DNA of 64,000 nucleotides from Nepenthes gracilis (GCA_033239525.1 BSYO01000030.1:5121119-5185118), one strand, 5' to 3'; positions 36,164 through 49,001 are shown, counted from the stretch's first letter. The notes: generated by a model from the sequence alone, not told the origin. Numbers and translations: made by a program.

Positions 36164-38163
36164 TTATGACGGACCGTATTTTTTTATCGAAAATTCGGTG
36201 GAGTTTTATCTGTAATACAGACATTCGCCAATTTAAAAACCTGTATAATCTCCTATACAAAATAATAAACATCAAAATATCCCAACATCCGATATCATAT
36301 AGTCAACAACACACAAAACTATATAGGATCCAATTGCCACATATTATTCATGGCTCCAATACTATGTATCTAGACACAATGTCGGCCAAGAGAGATACTA
36401 CTAGGTACCTGTTACAAACCACAACAACTTATGGAAGTATAAATAAATCCAAAAAATAGTGAAAACTAAATTATCTGATCAACAGCCTTATGTACAATAT
36501 ACATTAAGATTCTGAAAGAAATATAAATATATATATAATTTCGTATGGTATAAATAAAACTACAAGTTCTAAATCTTCGATAAAATCTTCTATATCCAAG
36601 CCTAGACCACTTTGAATCTTTACAATGTCCTATCGGGCATATCAAACCTATACTATACTGGAGATAAAGAGAAGCAATGATGAGCCAATAGCTCAATAAG
36701 TGTAATATAATCAAAACGGTAAGCAATAAAATAATGATAAAGCAGGAGGTGGTTATATGAGTATAATGAGGATATGTAAACATACAACGTGATCGATTAT
36801 GCACTTAGGACACAATTAACTCTTCGTATTTTATTCTTCTTATCTTTAGGATGTAAATTATGTATAATTACTTATATTTATGGATTAGAGTCAATAAACC
36901 TTACTTGCTAAAGTGTGAGAAAATGAAGAAATGATCATAATACTCTACATGATCTAAGGCTGTGAACTCTTATTATCAACTCAGAGAGGCGGCCATCCTT
37001 ATAATACCTGTAGACAAGTTGAACACCACGTGGCATAACCATATACCTATCACCCGGTATACAGGGCCAATAAAATGCTACCCTAACCTCCAACGGTCCA
37101 GAGACAGTCTTCATGCTTCCATAATAACATCTTAAGGCTTGCCAAGAGTATTACCCACTATAACACACTGCCAAAAAAATCCTTAAATCTCTACCATAAT
37201 ACTAATTATAGGCCAAGGGATATCTCTCCATAATATAATTTCTGTGGTCTTAATTTCATGATTTCTTATTTATTTGAAGGAAGTCCACTATAATTCATTC
37301 ACAATATTTCCATCCAGGAGAACAATTCGAATATTTGTAATTAGTATTCCAATTAGTATTCATTCACTATAATCCAGTTTCCCTCCGAATATTTGTACGA
37401 TTTTTATCTTTCCTTCAGATGAAAGTTTTTTCATGACTTAATTCACATATATGAACATCATAATACATGGGAATGGTAGAACTCTTACCACTATAAGTCA
37501 AACGTGACTTCAAGGCTTTCGGATAACATTTCCTTCACAATTGGATAATACAATAATTTTTAGATTTCACAATTAAATACATGCAAATATATATGTTTGC
37601 AGACTTTACTACCGGTGTTGATTTTGACACAATCTCGAATTATCAATTAAAAGATCAATCACCTAATCTTCCTTTCGAGAATACTCTCAGATATTCACCA
37701 AACCAAAACTCTTTAGTGACCATAAAATAATCTCTAGATGTGGTCGTATATGCTAGTTGGACTTAGCATAGATTCTTAAAACAAATCAATTTAGCCCAAC
37801 CAATCATATCTATGAACCCAAGATAATGTTGCAGACCTTGACACCATTAGTATCAGCCTAGGTCGTTTAGGGAACACAAATGAAAAATATATATATATAT
37901 ACATATATATATTCGGGATCCCAAAATGATACATGTATTGTAACATCAAAATTTAGAAATCTCACCTCAACTAGAAAATCAAACCTAACTCACATTTCTA
38001 GCTTAGTTCCAATCTAAGTCATTAAAGTTAGGGTAACTACATTTATCCAATCTAACCTAATCATCCTATACCTTCATCCACTTATTCAATTTTCCTTATT
38101 CTATCCTAAACTTTCGCGTAATATTCTGATTAAACTTAAGGTATCTCTTCTCTGATACCAACT
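36164..38163 (-). mobile_element. LTR-like element with adjacent primer-binding site
   Basis: Begins TGACGGACCGTATTTTTTTATCG. Its middle (AATAAACCTTACTTGCTAAAG, TCTTAAGGCTTGCCAAGAGT) is related to 38164-40754 and to 63637-64000. At 38150-38160 the minus strand reads TGGTATCAGAG, the initiator-tRNA-Met primer-binding site of plant retrotransposons. About 200 bp of possible internal sequence follows on its minus-strand downstream side. The exact boundary between LTR and internal region is unclear. Confidence 0.45.
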
Positions 38164-40525
38164 ATGACGGAATGGATCATAATCCACTGATAACCTCCAT
38201 CAATAATCATACTTAACCAAAACAAACTAATATGCAATTGATTTAATACATTAATTTCTACAAATATTTTGGCAGAGTTATCTCAAAAAATGGACGAAAA
38301 TAATACATACAATTTATATAAATAAGCCGGCACAATTTATACAAACAACTAGATCTCAACATTTAATCCACAACACCTACACAGGATCAGCATCACATGC
38401 CATTCATCCATGGCTCCAACACATTATCTCTACTACTATATTGGATCTAATAGGAGATACCTTCTAGAACTTATACAAAACTCATCATTGTACCTACGAA
38501 AGCATTATATATCTATGGAATAGCTGCAGAAGCATTCTATGCCATAAAAATATACAATAAGCTATGCCACAATTTAATACACAACATTAATCATAATCAA
38601 CTAATTACATTTCATACTATCAACCACATTCTAGATACTAAATCCTCGATGTCCAGCAATCTCCTTAGAGAATTCCTCTCCTTACTATTTCTAATTGGGT
38701 CTCAGCTCGTGGTTCTTATCTGGAAAGAAAAAGAAGTAAGGATGAGTTAACAGTTGAGCAATGTATTAGGACAACATGAACATGCAAGCATTTATGTGGA
38801 ACACATATATAAAGAAAAGAGACATAGAAGGAATTAGGGAATCAACAGGCATATGAATAAGACGAGAACAATGGATCGATGCATGAAACATGAACTCTTG
38901 GATAAAATCTTCTTCTTGCTCTTTTTTTCTTATGCTTTAGTTATTTTTGCCATTATCTTTAGTCATTGAAGGATTTAAGGTTCAATATGCAGGTGGGTAA
39001 TGCAAAGCATGAACGATGCGTAAACATGAGCTTGAAAATGAAATCTTGTCCTTATTTACTTTACCTTTTCCCCTGGTCATTCTTCCACTTGTCTTAATTA
39101 AAATACATAGTGAATATCATTAATCAATTCAAAACTTTACTTGTTCTTCAAATTAACCTTTATTATCTTGAGGGACCCGAGTTAGTAAACCCTACTAGCT
39201 AAAGGGTGAATAATTAAGGATAGATTATATTTACTCAATACAATCTGAGGCCTTATTCCTAGTTCATAAACATCGGTTCCTCCTGATTTACATCTCGATG
39301 GTAGAATGGTTCACTTATTCTTATTCTTATCCTCCATAGTAATGCCACGAGGAAGGCGAATCACGTATCACTCTATGGACGGAGCTATCCTCGATTATCA
39401 CTGTAATGTCTTAAGGCATACCGGAAAATACTACCCACTGAATTACATTTTTAGGTCTAGTTTCTTATTGATTTCAGCTAGACTTGGGACATCCTTATGC
39501 TTATTCTTAATGTCGGATTCATGATTCTTATCCTTTTGAGGAAAGATCCGTCGTACTTCTTCAACTTAGCTTTATTTGAAGAACAATTCAATCAAATAAC
39601 TTATTATGGAATTTCCTATAATTTCTTACATAATTTCTGTTACTTTTAGATTTAAGTCTTTTCACATCTTAATCTTTGTACATGAACATCGTAAAACATA
39701 GGAAAGTGTAGAAATTCCTACCGTCCATACTTAGAGGCTTCCGAATAACGTTTCCTTAACAAATAGAGCATAAACATATTTTTCCAAGGTTTACAATTAA
39801 ATTCATGCAATTAAACATACCTTATACAATAATTAAATAAGGAGAAAGTATGTAAAAATCATGGTTAGGCTTGGGTGAACAGTGTGAGGGCGCGTTTTAG
39901 AGCGTCCGAACGTGCCAAACGGGCCGATACTTGAAAAATCGGATACCCAATCGATATATATTCATATTTAGGACTTGGGTAATCCATAATTGAGGACAAA
40001 ATATACATTAAACTCAAAATTGATGCACTCCTTAAGTTCGACATGGGTCTAGGGTTTGAACGCACCCAAACCGGGTGATTCGGAGGGAAAATCGAACAAT
40101 AATCAACAAATATTTCGAGCATTATTCATGGGTTTTATATTTTTCATAGTTCGGGTGGGTACTGAAATGAAAATACCCGAGAAAAATCAATAAAATATCG
40201 AGAGAGGAAACAAAGAGGGTATGAGTACACTTGCCTCAACCTAATCTATAACTTTTCCAACTAACTCAAAGTTGAAATCTGACCCGAAAGCCTCCATTTT
40301 TCCCTCTTCTCCTTTGCATGGTTACCTCTCCGCGTGGCTCTCTCTCCTTGCACATAGCCACCGTGCTCAACCTCACCGCGGCAACCAGCCACCGCCGCAC
40401 ATGGTCGTCACCGACCACTGTAGGCTGCCTTCCCCGACGAACCCTCCTCCTTCTCCTCGTCTTTTCCCCCCGAAAGCCTCGCCCGAGACCCCTCCTCCCT
40501 CTTTCGTTCTTCTACTTCTATGTTA

Positions 40526-40568
<43 letters not shown>

Positions 40569-40754
40569 CATTTTCTTTATTCTATAACCCAAATCAATAT
40601 TTGGACAACAAAACAGGCACACCTCGGATACCAGCCTAACAAATCTAAATATTTTTTAAAATTTTATAATATTTAATTAATTTTTGTCATATCCAAATTA
40701 CCCAAATAATAAATAATCCCCATTTGATCGGATTAAAAAAATCGGGATGTTACA
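38164..40754 (-). mobile_element. Gypsy-type 5' LTR (minus strand)
   Basis: Minus strand starts TGTAACATCCCGAT at 40754 and ends next to a primer-binding site at 38160, as a 5' LTR should. Contains CGAGAAAAATCAATAAAATATCG, then the GC-rich stretch TGGTTACCTCTCCGCGTGGC and a TTA microsatellite. Short open frames in the GC-rich stretch are not supported as genes. Confidence 0.55.
40527..40567. repeat. ATT microsatellite
   Basis: Uninterrupted (ATT)n tract of about 13 units in the LTR-like element. Confidence 0.95.
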
Positions 40755-41242
40755 CCGGGTGCGGGATTGGGGTTTATATGCAAAAATCGGTATAAATCCT
40801 CAAATTCAAATACGAAATTCATATATATATATATATATAATTAAGTTATGGATATCACAAATATATGTATGGGTCGGGTATCAGGATAATAATACCCGAA
40901 GAGAATCGAACAAAAATCAAGAAAATCGAAAGAAAATGGTATTGGTGTACTTGTCTCGAGCCGATCTATAACATTTCCAACTAGGATGAAGTCGGAATCG
41001 AACCCAAGGGCCTCTATTTCCTCCTCTTTTCCTTCGCGTGGTTCCTCTCCATCGCAGGTTCACCACCACTACACCGCCTTACCTGTGGCCGCCGCTACCT
41101 TGCCCGCACGCTGTTGCCGTTGACAGCCGTCTCTAGCCACCGCACGCCACCTTCTTCTCCCAGCAAACCCTCCTCTCTCTCTCCTCTTATCTACCCGAGC
41201 ATTTTTGTTTCCCCCAATTTCCCTTACCCCCCCTTCTTTCCA

Positions 41243-41309
<67 letters not shown>

Positions 41310-41480
41310 TTTTAAAACTCAAATAGATACTCGGGCAACCAAACGGGTGCACTTCAAGTGCTAGTCCAACAAATCTAAATATCCTCCAAAAATTTTTTTA
41401 ATATTTAATTAGTTTTTATCACACCTAAATTACCCAAAATAATAAGTGAACCCAATTAAATCAGATAAAAAATTTTAAGA
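40755..41480 (-). repeat. Partial tandem duplicate of the adjacent LTR end
   Basis: Repeats the order of 40070-40754: CGGGTGnnGGATT, ATACCCGA(A)GA, TGTACTTGTCTCGAGCCGATCTATAAC (versus GCCTCAACCTAATCTATAAC), GGGCCTCTATTTCC, GC-rich stretch, TTA microsatellite and a final AGATATTGCA. It looks like a local duplication of the terminal ~0.7 kb, now clearly diverged. Confidence 0.6.
41247..41307. repeat. ATT microsatellite (long)
   Basis: Uninterrupted (ATT)n tract of about 20 units, at the position equivalent to the tract at 40527. Both copies expanded independently. Confidence 0.95.
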
Positions 41481-43057
41481 TATTGCAATAATTGTTCATA
41501 TTTAGTCACATTGAAGACTCTACTCAAATATAAATACTTTTTTAATTTTTCTCACATTGGAGAAAAATATTTTTCTTTATTAAAACCTATGTAAATTTTT
41601 TCTTTACATTTCTTTAAAACATAAGATGCAAAAAAATCATTGGTATGCAAGAATTTTAACTTGTGTTTTGGGAACTTATAAGAACCAGACTATGTAATTT
41701 GTAAACATGTAGGGCTATTTTTGCAAAAAAAAATCAATATAATCGGTATAATTTAATCAATCTTTTAAAATATAAAATATGTATGAACAGTTATATAAAA
41801 ATTTAAGGCATACAATAATATATATATATATATATTTAAGAATTAAAAACATATCATAGTATTAAACACAAATTTGAGACATGAGCGAGCATTGTTTCAT
41901 AAATTCAATATTTAAATATAATGTGTATGAATTTAAAATATATATTTCATAAATGATTCCTTAAATGAGAGTAAAATCATATACATGTTAAGTATAAATA
42001 CTTTAGTTACAAAAATAACACATAAATGAGTATTTAAAATAATAAATATTTAAGAAAATTATAAAGGAACATCAATAAAGGAAGAAAGGTTTAATGCACT
42101 TATTTTTACTTAATTTTTAATAAGATTTGTTTCATTTTTTCTTGGGATTTCTCCTTTCTTTTTCACTATTCTTCTCTCTCTTCTTTTTCTCTATTCTTTC
42201 ATGAATCAGTTGAAAATAACTTAATTTTGGTCAAGAGGTCTATTTATAAAAAATTGGCATACATGTGCTAATGATGTGTGAATTAAAAGGCAAATCACAG
42301 TCTATACAGCATACAAGTGTCCATTAAACACACATCAACTACTAACATTGTGTCTAAAATATACTTGTGCACTAATTGGCGCACATCGGGTGCGACCAAT
42401 CTACCTTACAATGTGCATGATCGCGTATTCATTAACTGCATCTTTATTGTCTAAAATACGAATGAGTGTGGGTTAAGTATTAGTTAGGCATTACTCAATC
42501 TAATTTATTTTTATTCAAAATCTAATTTGACCCAAAACTATTAATTAATCTAAAAAATATATCAATTTAATTTTATAAATTATCATTAAAAACTAATTTT
42601 AAATTCATACCTTTCAAAGAGGGAGAGAAAGATGAAGCGTAAGTAGTTAGCGGAGCATGTTTAGGGAGATGGATTTGATTCGGGAAGTGGGTGAATCCCT
42701 TTGGCTTGTTGATTTTTTTTAATTGTTAATATTAATTAACTAATTTATTAAATTATCATATTATTAATTACATTTACACGTATTGTTATCAAATTAATCC
42801 TAAATATTATTTTATAAAATTAAAAATAATTATTGACCATTGGTAGAAAATTATTAAAATATCCTTTCAAAATTCCTATGAATTCAACATGTTCGATCTC
42901 CATACAATTAATATAAACCAACCTTTAATTAGAAATACATTAATTATCCTCATTAATAATATTGTGGGGTCAAAAGTTTAATAAACTAAAATCAAAATAT
43001 TAAACTGTGAGATGAATGACATACACGCTTTTTTGGATAGGTGGACCCTTTCAAGCT
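41481..43057. other. AT-rich non-coding region
   Basis: Contains (TA)n at 41819-41836 and, at 42130-42480, a CT-rich tract and short repeats that resemble 35690-35950. No gene recognised. Confidence 0.45.
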
Positions 43058-43760
43058 TTAAGTGAATTTCGTACAGCTGAACACGCATTCGCTTAAAATC
43101 TAGGAAACATCCCAAAGTATGATTATTTCTCAATGTAAAATATTAAAATTTTGTTTGCTTTTATCTCTGAGAATCTTCCTACTTTATAGAGAAGAATAGA
43201 CTACGTGAAGCAAAGTAATGTTGATATTTTTCTATAATTTATATGGGTTAAAAATAATTAAATATTTTAATAATAAATAAATACTATATATTTATTTAGC
43301 ATTGATGGATTTAGCTTTTTTAATTATAACTTTGACATTGTTTAAACGGTTGTATTATTTATTTTTAAAAAAAATTAATTTAAAAAAATCTTAACCGTTT
43401 AATATTAAATAAACGATTATAATTAAATTAATAAAATTAAATCCTTTTCAAGGAGATGGAGCCCCTAAGTTTAATGTATGTTAGTATGACTTCTTATATC
43501 ATTGATCAAAGTTAAGAATTAGCATAAAATATAAATTTGAAAAAGAAAACATCAATTATTTTTTTTTTCTTCCAAATATTTGATTAAGTCATTGTCAACT
43601 TTTCATACTAAACTACGCCCCATTTGAACATTGTTGCCTACGAGTCCTCTCTCTCTTTCGCTCGCTTTGAAATTTTTGTAGTTATTCTTTCTACTGACAT
43701 ATCTTATCAATTCAAACGAAAAACTTAAAGATTACGATCAATAGAGTCAATTATTTCTTA
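43058..43760 (+). pseudogene. Duplicated promoter and start region of the receptor kinase, broken
   Basis: Aligns with 50137-51025 of gene 2. Shared landmarks are AAAGTATGATTATTTCT, GAAGAATAGACTACGTGAAG, TTAACCGTTTAATATTAA, ATCATTGATCAAAG, then GTCCTCTCTCTCTTTCGCTCGCTTTG and CAATTCAAACGAAAAACTTAAAGATTACGATC. Where gene 2 has ATGGAATCAATTG this copy reads ATAGAGTCAATTA, so the start codon is lost. The coding exon beyond it is not preserved. Confidence 0.75.
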
Positions 43761-44381
43761 TAAAAGAACAATAAGTTTTTTTAAAAAAAAAGATTCCAAT
43801 ATTTTAATATTTGATCGAACGATTTTATATTTACTCTTTATCTTGATTTATTGGATTCATTTTATTTAAATACGATACTTATTAAGCATTAGACTCATAT
43901 TTCCTATTTTGTCATTTCAGAGTAGAGAATTTAGTTATATTGTTGGAGTATGATTGAGTTTTGACACGACATTGTATTTTCTGGTGAATTTTATATTTAT
44001 TTAAATAAATAGTATCGGTCGTGTTTGGTTTATGGATGGATTTTGCTAGATCTCTTTGGCTAATGAAGTCGGCCGCATTAGGGCCTTTGGATTGCATCTT
44101 GAGATTTCTTGGGTGGATTTTTTACATAGATGTGTTGCTATTATTATTTGGTTTTTTTTTTACGATTGTTTGGCACATGTCAAAATTATTTTGTTCGGAT
44201 AGTTGTTCGATAAAATCTTGTGCAAGTTATTTTTGGGTCCCATTTGTGTATTTGTTTATCACACCGGAATTTTAAGATTTAATGTTATTTATTAAATTTA
44301 TTTAAAATTTTTAATTTTAAAAATTATAATTAATTATTTAAATTGACCTATTTGGTCCGAATTCATGACAATTTAATCATG
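43761..44381. other. Unassigned spacer upstream of the Copia remnant
   Basis: Moderately AT-rich. It may be internal sequence of the older Copia element, but no conserved motif is readable before 44382. Confidence 0.35.
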
Positions 44382-44606
44382 TTCACAGGAGGAGTTGTCT
44401 CTTGGCAATTAAATTTGTAAAAGTATGTTCCCTCTAGATCACTGAGGTAAAATTTATTACTATAATGGAGGTAAGTAGGGAAATACTATGGATGAAAAGG
44501 TTCATCCAAAAACTCGGACTCAAGTAAGAATGATATGCGCTGCTTTGTGACAATAAAAATACGATTCACCTTTGTAGAAACTCAAAATTTCATTATAAAT
44601 CGAAAC

Positions 44607-44611
44607 ACATT
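44607..44611. repeat. Target site duplication ACATT (left)
   Basis: ACATT directly before the TGTTAGAGAC start of the nested element, matched by ACATT at 48997-49001. Confidence 0.9.
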
Positions 44612-45603
44612 TGTTAGAGACTTGTGTCTAATTGGCATATTCCGTGACCATATGTATTATTGTATCGATGTTGGGTTGTGGGTTGTCGGGTTAAAGTCCG
44701 TTCGGTCTGCCCTCCAGTCGCTCGAGCCCATCCAAAGCCTGCCCGCTCGCCATGAGCTCGATTCCCGCTCGAGCGCAAAAAACAGTAGGGTGCCCGCTCG
44801 CCAGTCGCTCGCTAGCAGCTCGAGCCGAAAATCTAGTAGGTCGCCCGCTCGCTGCTCGCCTTCCAGCCGCTCGAGCGCCGGTCCAACGGGCAGAATTTTT
44901 GAACACGTTTCTGGCTCCACTATAAATTCACACCTTATTTTCTTGAAACCCTAAGCACGCCACAGCTTTTGTTGACATCTTGTGAAGCCATTAAACTTGA
45001 GAAGAAAGCCTTACATGCTTCATTGATTTAGCTTCTCTTGAGAAAACCAAAAGATATAACTTTGAGCTTCATGATCTAAGGAGTTTTCTCACCATTTTTC
45101 TTTTTCCTTTTCCATTCAAACTTTCATCCTTCGACCTTCGTTGGAGACGTTGGTTCATGAAGAAGGAGACTCGTTCGTGATTGAAAATTCAAGTAGTTCG
45201 AGGGAAGATTGGCGTGAAGACCGAAAGGAGTCCGGTTCCGTTGCCGCGGGTAAATCCAAGGAGTTCCTTGGTATGGATCACGTGACGGGAGTAAGTCGGC
45301 TAGGTTAGCGTGTCGTTACCACCCAATCTGTAAGTTGATTTTCATAGTACTTTGCTTCCCTGGCCGTTGAAGCCTGGAATATTTTTCTCGATACCGTGGG
45401 TATCGAGTTTTCACTTCGTCACGAAAAATTGTGTCTTTATTATTGTTGTTCATCGTTATTTTTATTGTGCATGCTTGTTGTCTCGTTAGTATCTAGAAAT
45501 AAATATCCTTTACGTGTATCGGATTTATATATATATTGCTTCCACTATAATTTTTAGGGTCGAAACTTGTTTGTACACGTTAGCTCAAAAACGTGCTTTT
45601 TCA
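44612..45603 (+). repeat. 5' LTR of the SIRE-like element
   Basis: 992 bp, TGTTAGAGACTTG to GTGCTTTTTCA. TATA box TATAAATT at 44921-44928 after a GC-rich block of CGCTCGAGCG-type palindromes (44700-44885). It lacks about 63 bp present in the 3' LTR. Confidence 0.92.
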
Positions 45604-45605
45604 AT

Positions 45606-45618
45606 TGGTATCAGAGAC
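45606..45618 (+). promoter_or_regulatory. Primer-binding site (tRNA-iMet)
   Basis: TGGTATCAGAGAC two bases after the 5' LTR end, complementary to the 3' end of initiator tRNA-Met, as usual for Copia elements. Not a tRNA gene. Confidence 0.88.
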
Positions 45619-45645
45619 TTACCCCGATCCGCGACCCCGATCTAG

Positions 45646-47484
45646 ATGTACATGAGTGGATCGCTCTCCGTTCCTCCCTTCTTTGATGGGAGTAACTATG
45701 CCTATTATAAGGTCCGGATGAGAGCCTTTCTAAAATCTCTAGATGAGCGTGTTTGGGCACGTACCCAAGTTGGGTGGACTCCACCTACTTGTTCCTCGGG
45801 CAACGAACCAAAAGCCCTATCTTCATGGACCAAAGAGGAACTTGATGCATGTAATTAGAATAGTAAGGGGTTACATACTATTTTTATGGCTGTATCTCCC
45901 GATGAGTTTAAACGAATTTCAAAGTGTGAGACGTCTAAAGATGCATGGGACATTTTAGAAATCACTCATGAAGGAACTAAACTAGTTAAAAATTTAAAAT
46001 TGTAAATGCTCACCACTAGATTCAAAGAAATAAGAATGAAAGATGATGAGACATTTGATGAATTCTATACCCAATTAAATGATATTGTAAACTCCACGTT
46101 CAATTTAGGCAAATGAATCCTAAAAAATAGAGTTGTTAGAAAAGTTCTACGATCGTTGCCTGAACGATTTAGACCCAAAGTGACGGCGATTGAAGAGAGC
46201 AAAGATTTAGACAAATTAAAAATCGAAGAACTTGTAGGGTCCCTACAAACGTATGAGCACACATTGCCACAATCAAAGAAGAATAAACCACTTGCTCTAA
46301 AATCAAGTAGGGAAGAGCAAAATCAGGATTCCGATGAAGAATCGTATAGCGATGACGATTTTTCCTTATTTGTTAAGAATTTCAAAAAGTTTTTAAGAAA
46401 AAATAAATCTTCATCAAACAAAATTGATGTGGATTCTAAACGGTCATCTCAATTTGAGAAGAAAGACCGATGTAAACTCAAGGACTACAAATCAAAAAAT
46501 ATTCAAGGAGTTAAATGTCATGAGTGTAAAGGCTTTGGCCACTACCGGACTGAATGTCCTAACCTTAGACGCCAACAAGGTTAAGCCTTTAAAGCTAATG
46601 TGACCTTGAGTGATGACGAAGAAGAAGAGGGTGAAAAATGTTCTGAAGATGGCCCTGTCAAGTACATGGCCTTTATGACCTTAATGTGTGACAATGCTGT
46701 AGAGAATATTAATCAATTTGATGACTCTGAGGTCGAGTCAGAAGCTGAATTTGATGGCCTTCAAGAAGCATATGATAAACTGTTTAGAGAATGTTTGAAA
46801 GTAAAGAAATTAAATATAACCCTAAATGGTAGGATCATAGATTTGGAAAAAGGAAACGTATCTCTACAATCCGAGTTGGATTCTAAAACTCAAGAAATTG
46901 AGAATCTGACAGTCTCATTTACTAAGCAAATAACAACTTCAGAATCTGAACTTGAAGCCTCTTGAAAAGATTTGAAACAATTCTTAAATGTGTCTACAAA
47001 ATTAGATCATATGCTCGGGTTGGGAAAAATTGGTGGAAATAAACATGGTTTGGGGTATGTTGCGAATTTTGTACAAACTGACGTGAAACCTAAAATGGTG
47101 TTTATTCCCGCCACAAAAATTCCACACAAACATGCCTACACACCCAAAGTCATCAAGGCCGTGCCTCAACGTGTGAATAATAATTTTGGCTCAACTAATG
47201 TAGGTAATCACAAGGCTATGAACAATTTTTCCATCCCTAAGTTTGTGCCTACCTGTCATGCATGTGGGAAAGTTGGTCACATTCGCCCACGGTGCTACAC
47301 CATGAATCCTTTGCACAACCAAAGACTAGGGCTAAATATGAATAAACTTGTTGATCACCTTCAACATTTGGATGCACAAGTTAAAAGTTTGAATGCAAGA
47401 GTGCATTCAGTGAGACAAGTCTGGGTTAAAAAAAGTGAGCTACATTATCCCTTGGCCATTCGTGACAAAAAGGGAGAGACTTGA
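45646..47484 (+). pseudogene. gag of the SIRE-like element with five in-frame stops
   Basis: One continuous reading frame of 613 codons, interrupted by stops at 45856-45858 (TAG), 46003-46005 (TAA), 46114-46116 (TGA), 46582-46584 (TAA) and 46963-46965 (TGA), with no frameshift. N-terminus MYMSGSLSVPPFFDGSNYAY is the typical Copia gag start. Two CCHC zinc knuckles of the form CX2CX4HX4C lie at 46516-46557 and 47254-47295. An acidic, coiled-coil-like stretch lies between them (46600-46965). It ends with VWVKKSELH, after which a protease would be expected but is not present. Gag packages element RNA; this copy cannot make a full protein. Confidence 0.88.
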
Positions 47485-47943
47485 TTCACTGTGATAGGGG
47501 GAGCTTAGGGGAGACCCTACTTATTTTGGGGGAGTTTTGTTATTTGCATATTAGTTCAAGTTATTATTACTTGAGGGGGAGTACTTGAGGGGGAGTACCG
47601 TTTATTTTCGTTAGGGGAAGGATTGTTGTATGTTATATTGTTGCATGTTGTTAATGCCTGTCTCTCATGCTTATGGACCATGTATGCTGTTATGTTGTTA
47701 TTATTTTTTTTATTTTGTTGGTACTAACCTTACTTGACCAGAAAACTGAATTTCCACAAGCTGTCAATACAAGTTTTTCATCCGATCGCCTCAGCAGTTC
47801 TCGTATAGCTATTTATTTTTTTGTGTATCAATAGGCGTAGGTTTTCATGTACACGGGTTCTATCTCGGTGGCATCTGAACCCGTGATTCACTTGTATTTA
47901 TTTATTTTCTGAGTTTTGTCACGGAATTGCCAAAAGGGGAGAT
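47485..47943 (+). other. Remaining internal region and polypurine tract
   Basis: Holds several GGGGGAG runs, including a direct doubling of ACTTGAGGGGGAGT near 47570-47597, and ends with the polypurine tract AAAAGGGGAGA (47932-47942) that primes plus-strand synthesis. No pol motifs. Confidence 0.75.
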
Positions 47944-48996
47944 TGTTAGAGACTTGTGTCTAATTGGTATATTCCATGACCATATGTATTATTGTATCGA
48001 TGTCGGGTTGTGGGTTGTCGGGTTAAAGTCCGTTCGGTCCGCCCTCCAGTCGCTCTAGCCCATCCAAAGCCGCCCGCTCGCCATGAGCTCGATTCCCGCT
48101 CGAGCGCAAAAAACAGTAGGGTGCCAGCTCGCCAGTCGCTCGCTAGCAGCTCGAGCCGAAAATCTAGTAGGCCGCCCGCTCGCTGCTTGCCTTCCGGCCG
48201 CTCGAGCGCCTGCAGGATTTCTTACAAAACCCTACGTCCGCCCGCCACGCGCTCGAGCCCCGCTCGAGCGCCGGTCCAACGGGCAGAATTTTTGAACGCA
48301 TTTTTGGCTCCACTATAAATTCACACCTTATTTTTTTGAAACCCTAAGCACGCCACAGCCTTTGTTGACATCTTGTGAAGCCATTAAACTTGAGAAGAAA
48401 GCCTTACATGCTTCATTGATTTAGATTCTCTTGAAAAAACCAAAAGATATAACTTTGAGCTTCATGATCTAAGGAGTTTTCTCACCATTTTTCTTTTTCC
48501 TTTTCCATTCAAACTTTCATCCTTCGACCTTCGTTGGAGACGTTGGTTCGTGAAGAAGGAGACTCATTCGTGATTGGAAATTCAAGTGGTTCGAGGAAAG
48601 ATTGACGTGAAGACCGGAAGGAGTCCGGTTCCGTTGCCGTGGGCAAATCCAAGGAGTTCCTTGGTATGGATCACGTGACGGGAGTAAGTCGGCTAGATTA
48701 GCGCGTCGTTACCACCCGATCTGAAAGTTGATTTTTATATTGCTTTGCTTCCCTGGCCGTTGAAGCCCGAAGTGTTTTTCTCGATACCGTGGGTATCGAG
48801 TTTTCACTTCGTCACCAAAAATCACGTCTTTATTATTGTTGTTCATCGTTATTTTTATTGTGTATGCTTGTTGTCTCGTTAGTATCTAGAAATAAATATC
48901 CTTTACGTGTATCGGATTTTTATATATATTGCTTCCGCTATAATTTTCGGGGTCGAAACTTGTTTGTACACGTTAGCTCAAAAACATGCTTTTCCA
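47944..48996 (+). repeat. 3' LTR of the SIRE-like element
   Basis: 1053 bp, TGTTAGAGACTTG to CATGCTTTTCCA. Contains an extra ~63-bp stretch (about 48210-48272) between two CTCGAGCGCC repeats that is missing from the 5' LTR. The deletion in the 5' LTR probably arose by recombination between those repeats. Confidence 0.92.
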
Positions 48997-49001
48997 ACAT
49001 T
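48997..49001. repeat. Target site duplication ACATT (right)
   Basis: Second copy of ACATT; the older Copia frame resumes immediately after it with GATGTGAGATATCAT. Confidence 0.9.

Larger units (their letters stand above)
44612..48996 (+). mobile_element. SIRE/Maximus-like Copia element, pol deleted
   Basis: 4385-bp element with two LTRs, an initiator-Met primer-binding site, a polypurine tract and a 5-bp target duplication (ACATT). The internal region holds only a gag frame; protease, integrase, RT and RNase H are missing. It is therefore non-autonomous and would need help in trans. Lineage call rests on the gag type with zinc knuckles, the ...VWVKKSELH ending that precedes the protease in SIRE-type elements, and repeated GGGGGAG tracts before the 3' LTR. 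LTRs differ at about 3% in the ~270 bases compared by eye, so insertion is relatively young. Confidence 0.88.

Noticed and set aside
36136..36804. Two open frames of about 110 codons, opposite strands
   Set aside because: They lie in a non-coding LTR-like element and resemble no known protein.
38150..38160. TCTGATACCA as part of a tRNA gene
   Set aside because: It is a primer-binding-site complement on the minus strand; no cloverleaf sequence surrounds it. The same applies to 45606-45618.
40272..41308. Pro/Ser-rich open frames ending in poly-Tyr
   Set aside because: They run from the GC-rich part of an LTR-like element into an ATT microsatellite, the source of the Tyr run.
44535..44954. 139-codon frame with Ser/Arg-rich tail
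   Set aside because: It crosses from the old RNase H remnant into the LTR, and the tail is a reading of the CGCTCGAG repeats.
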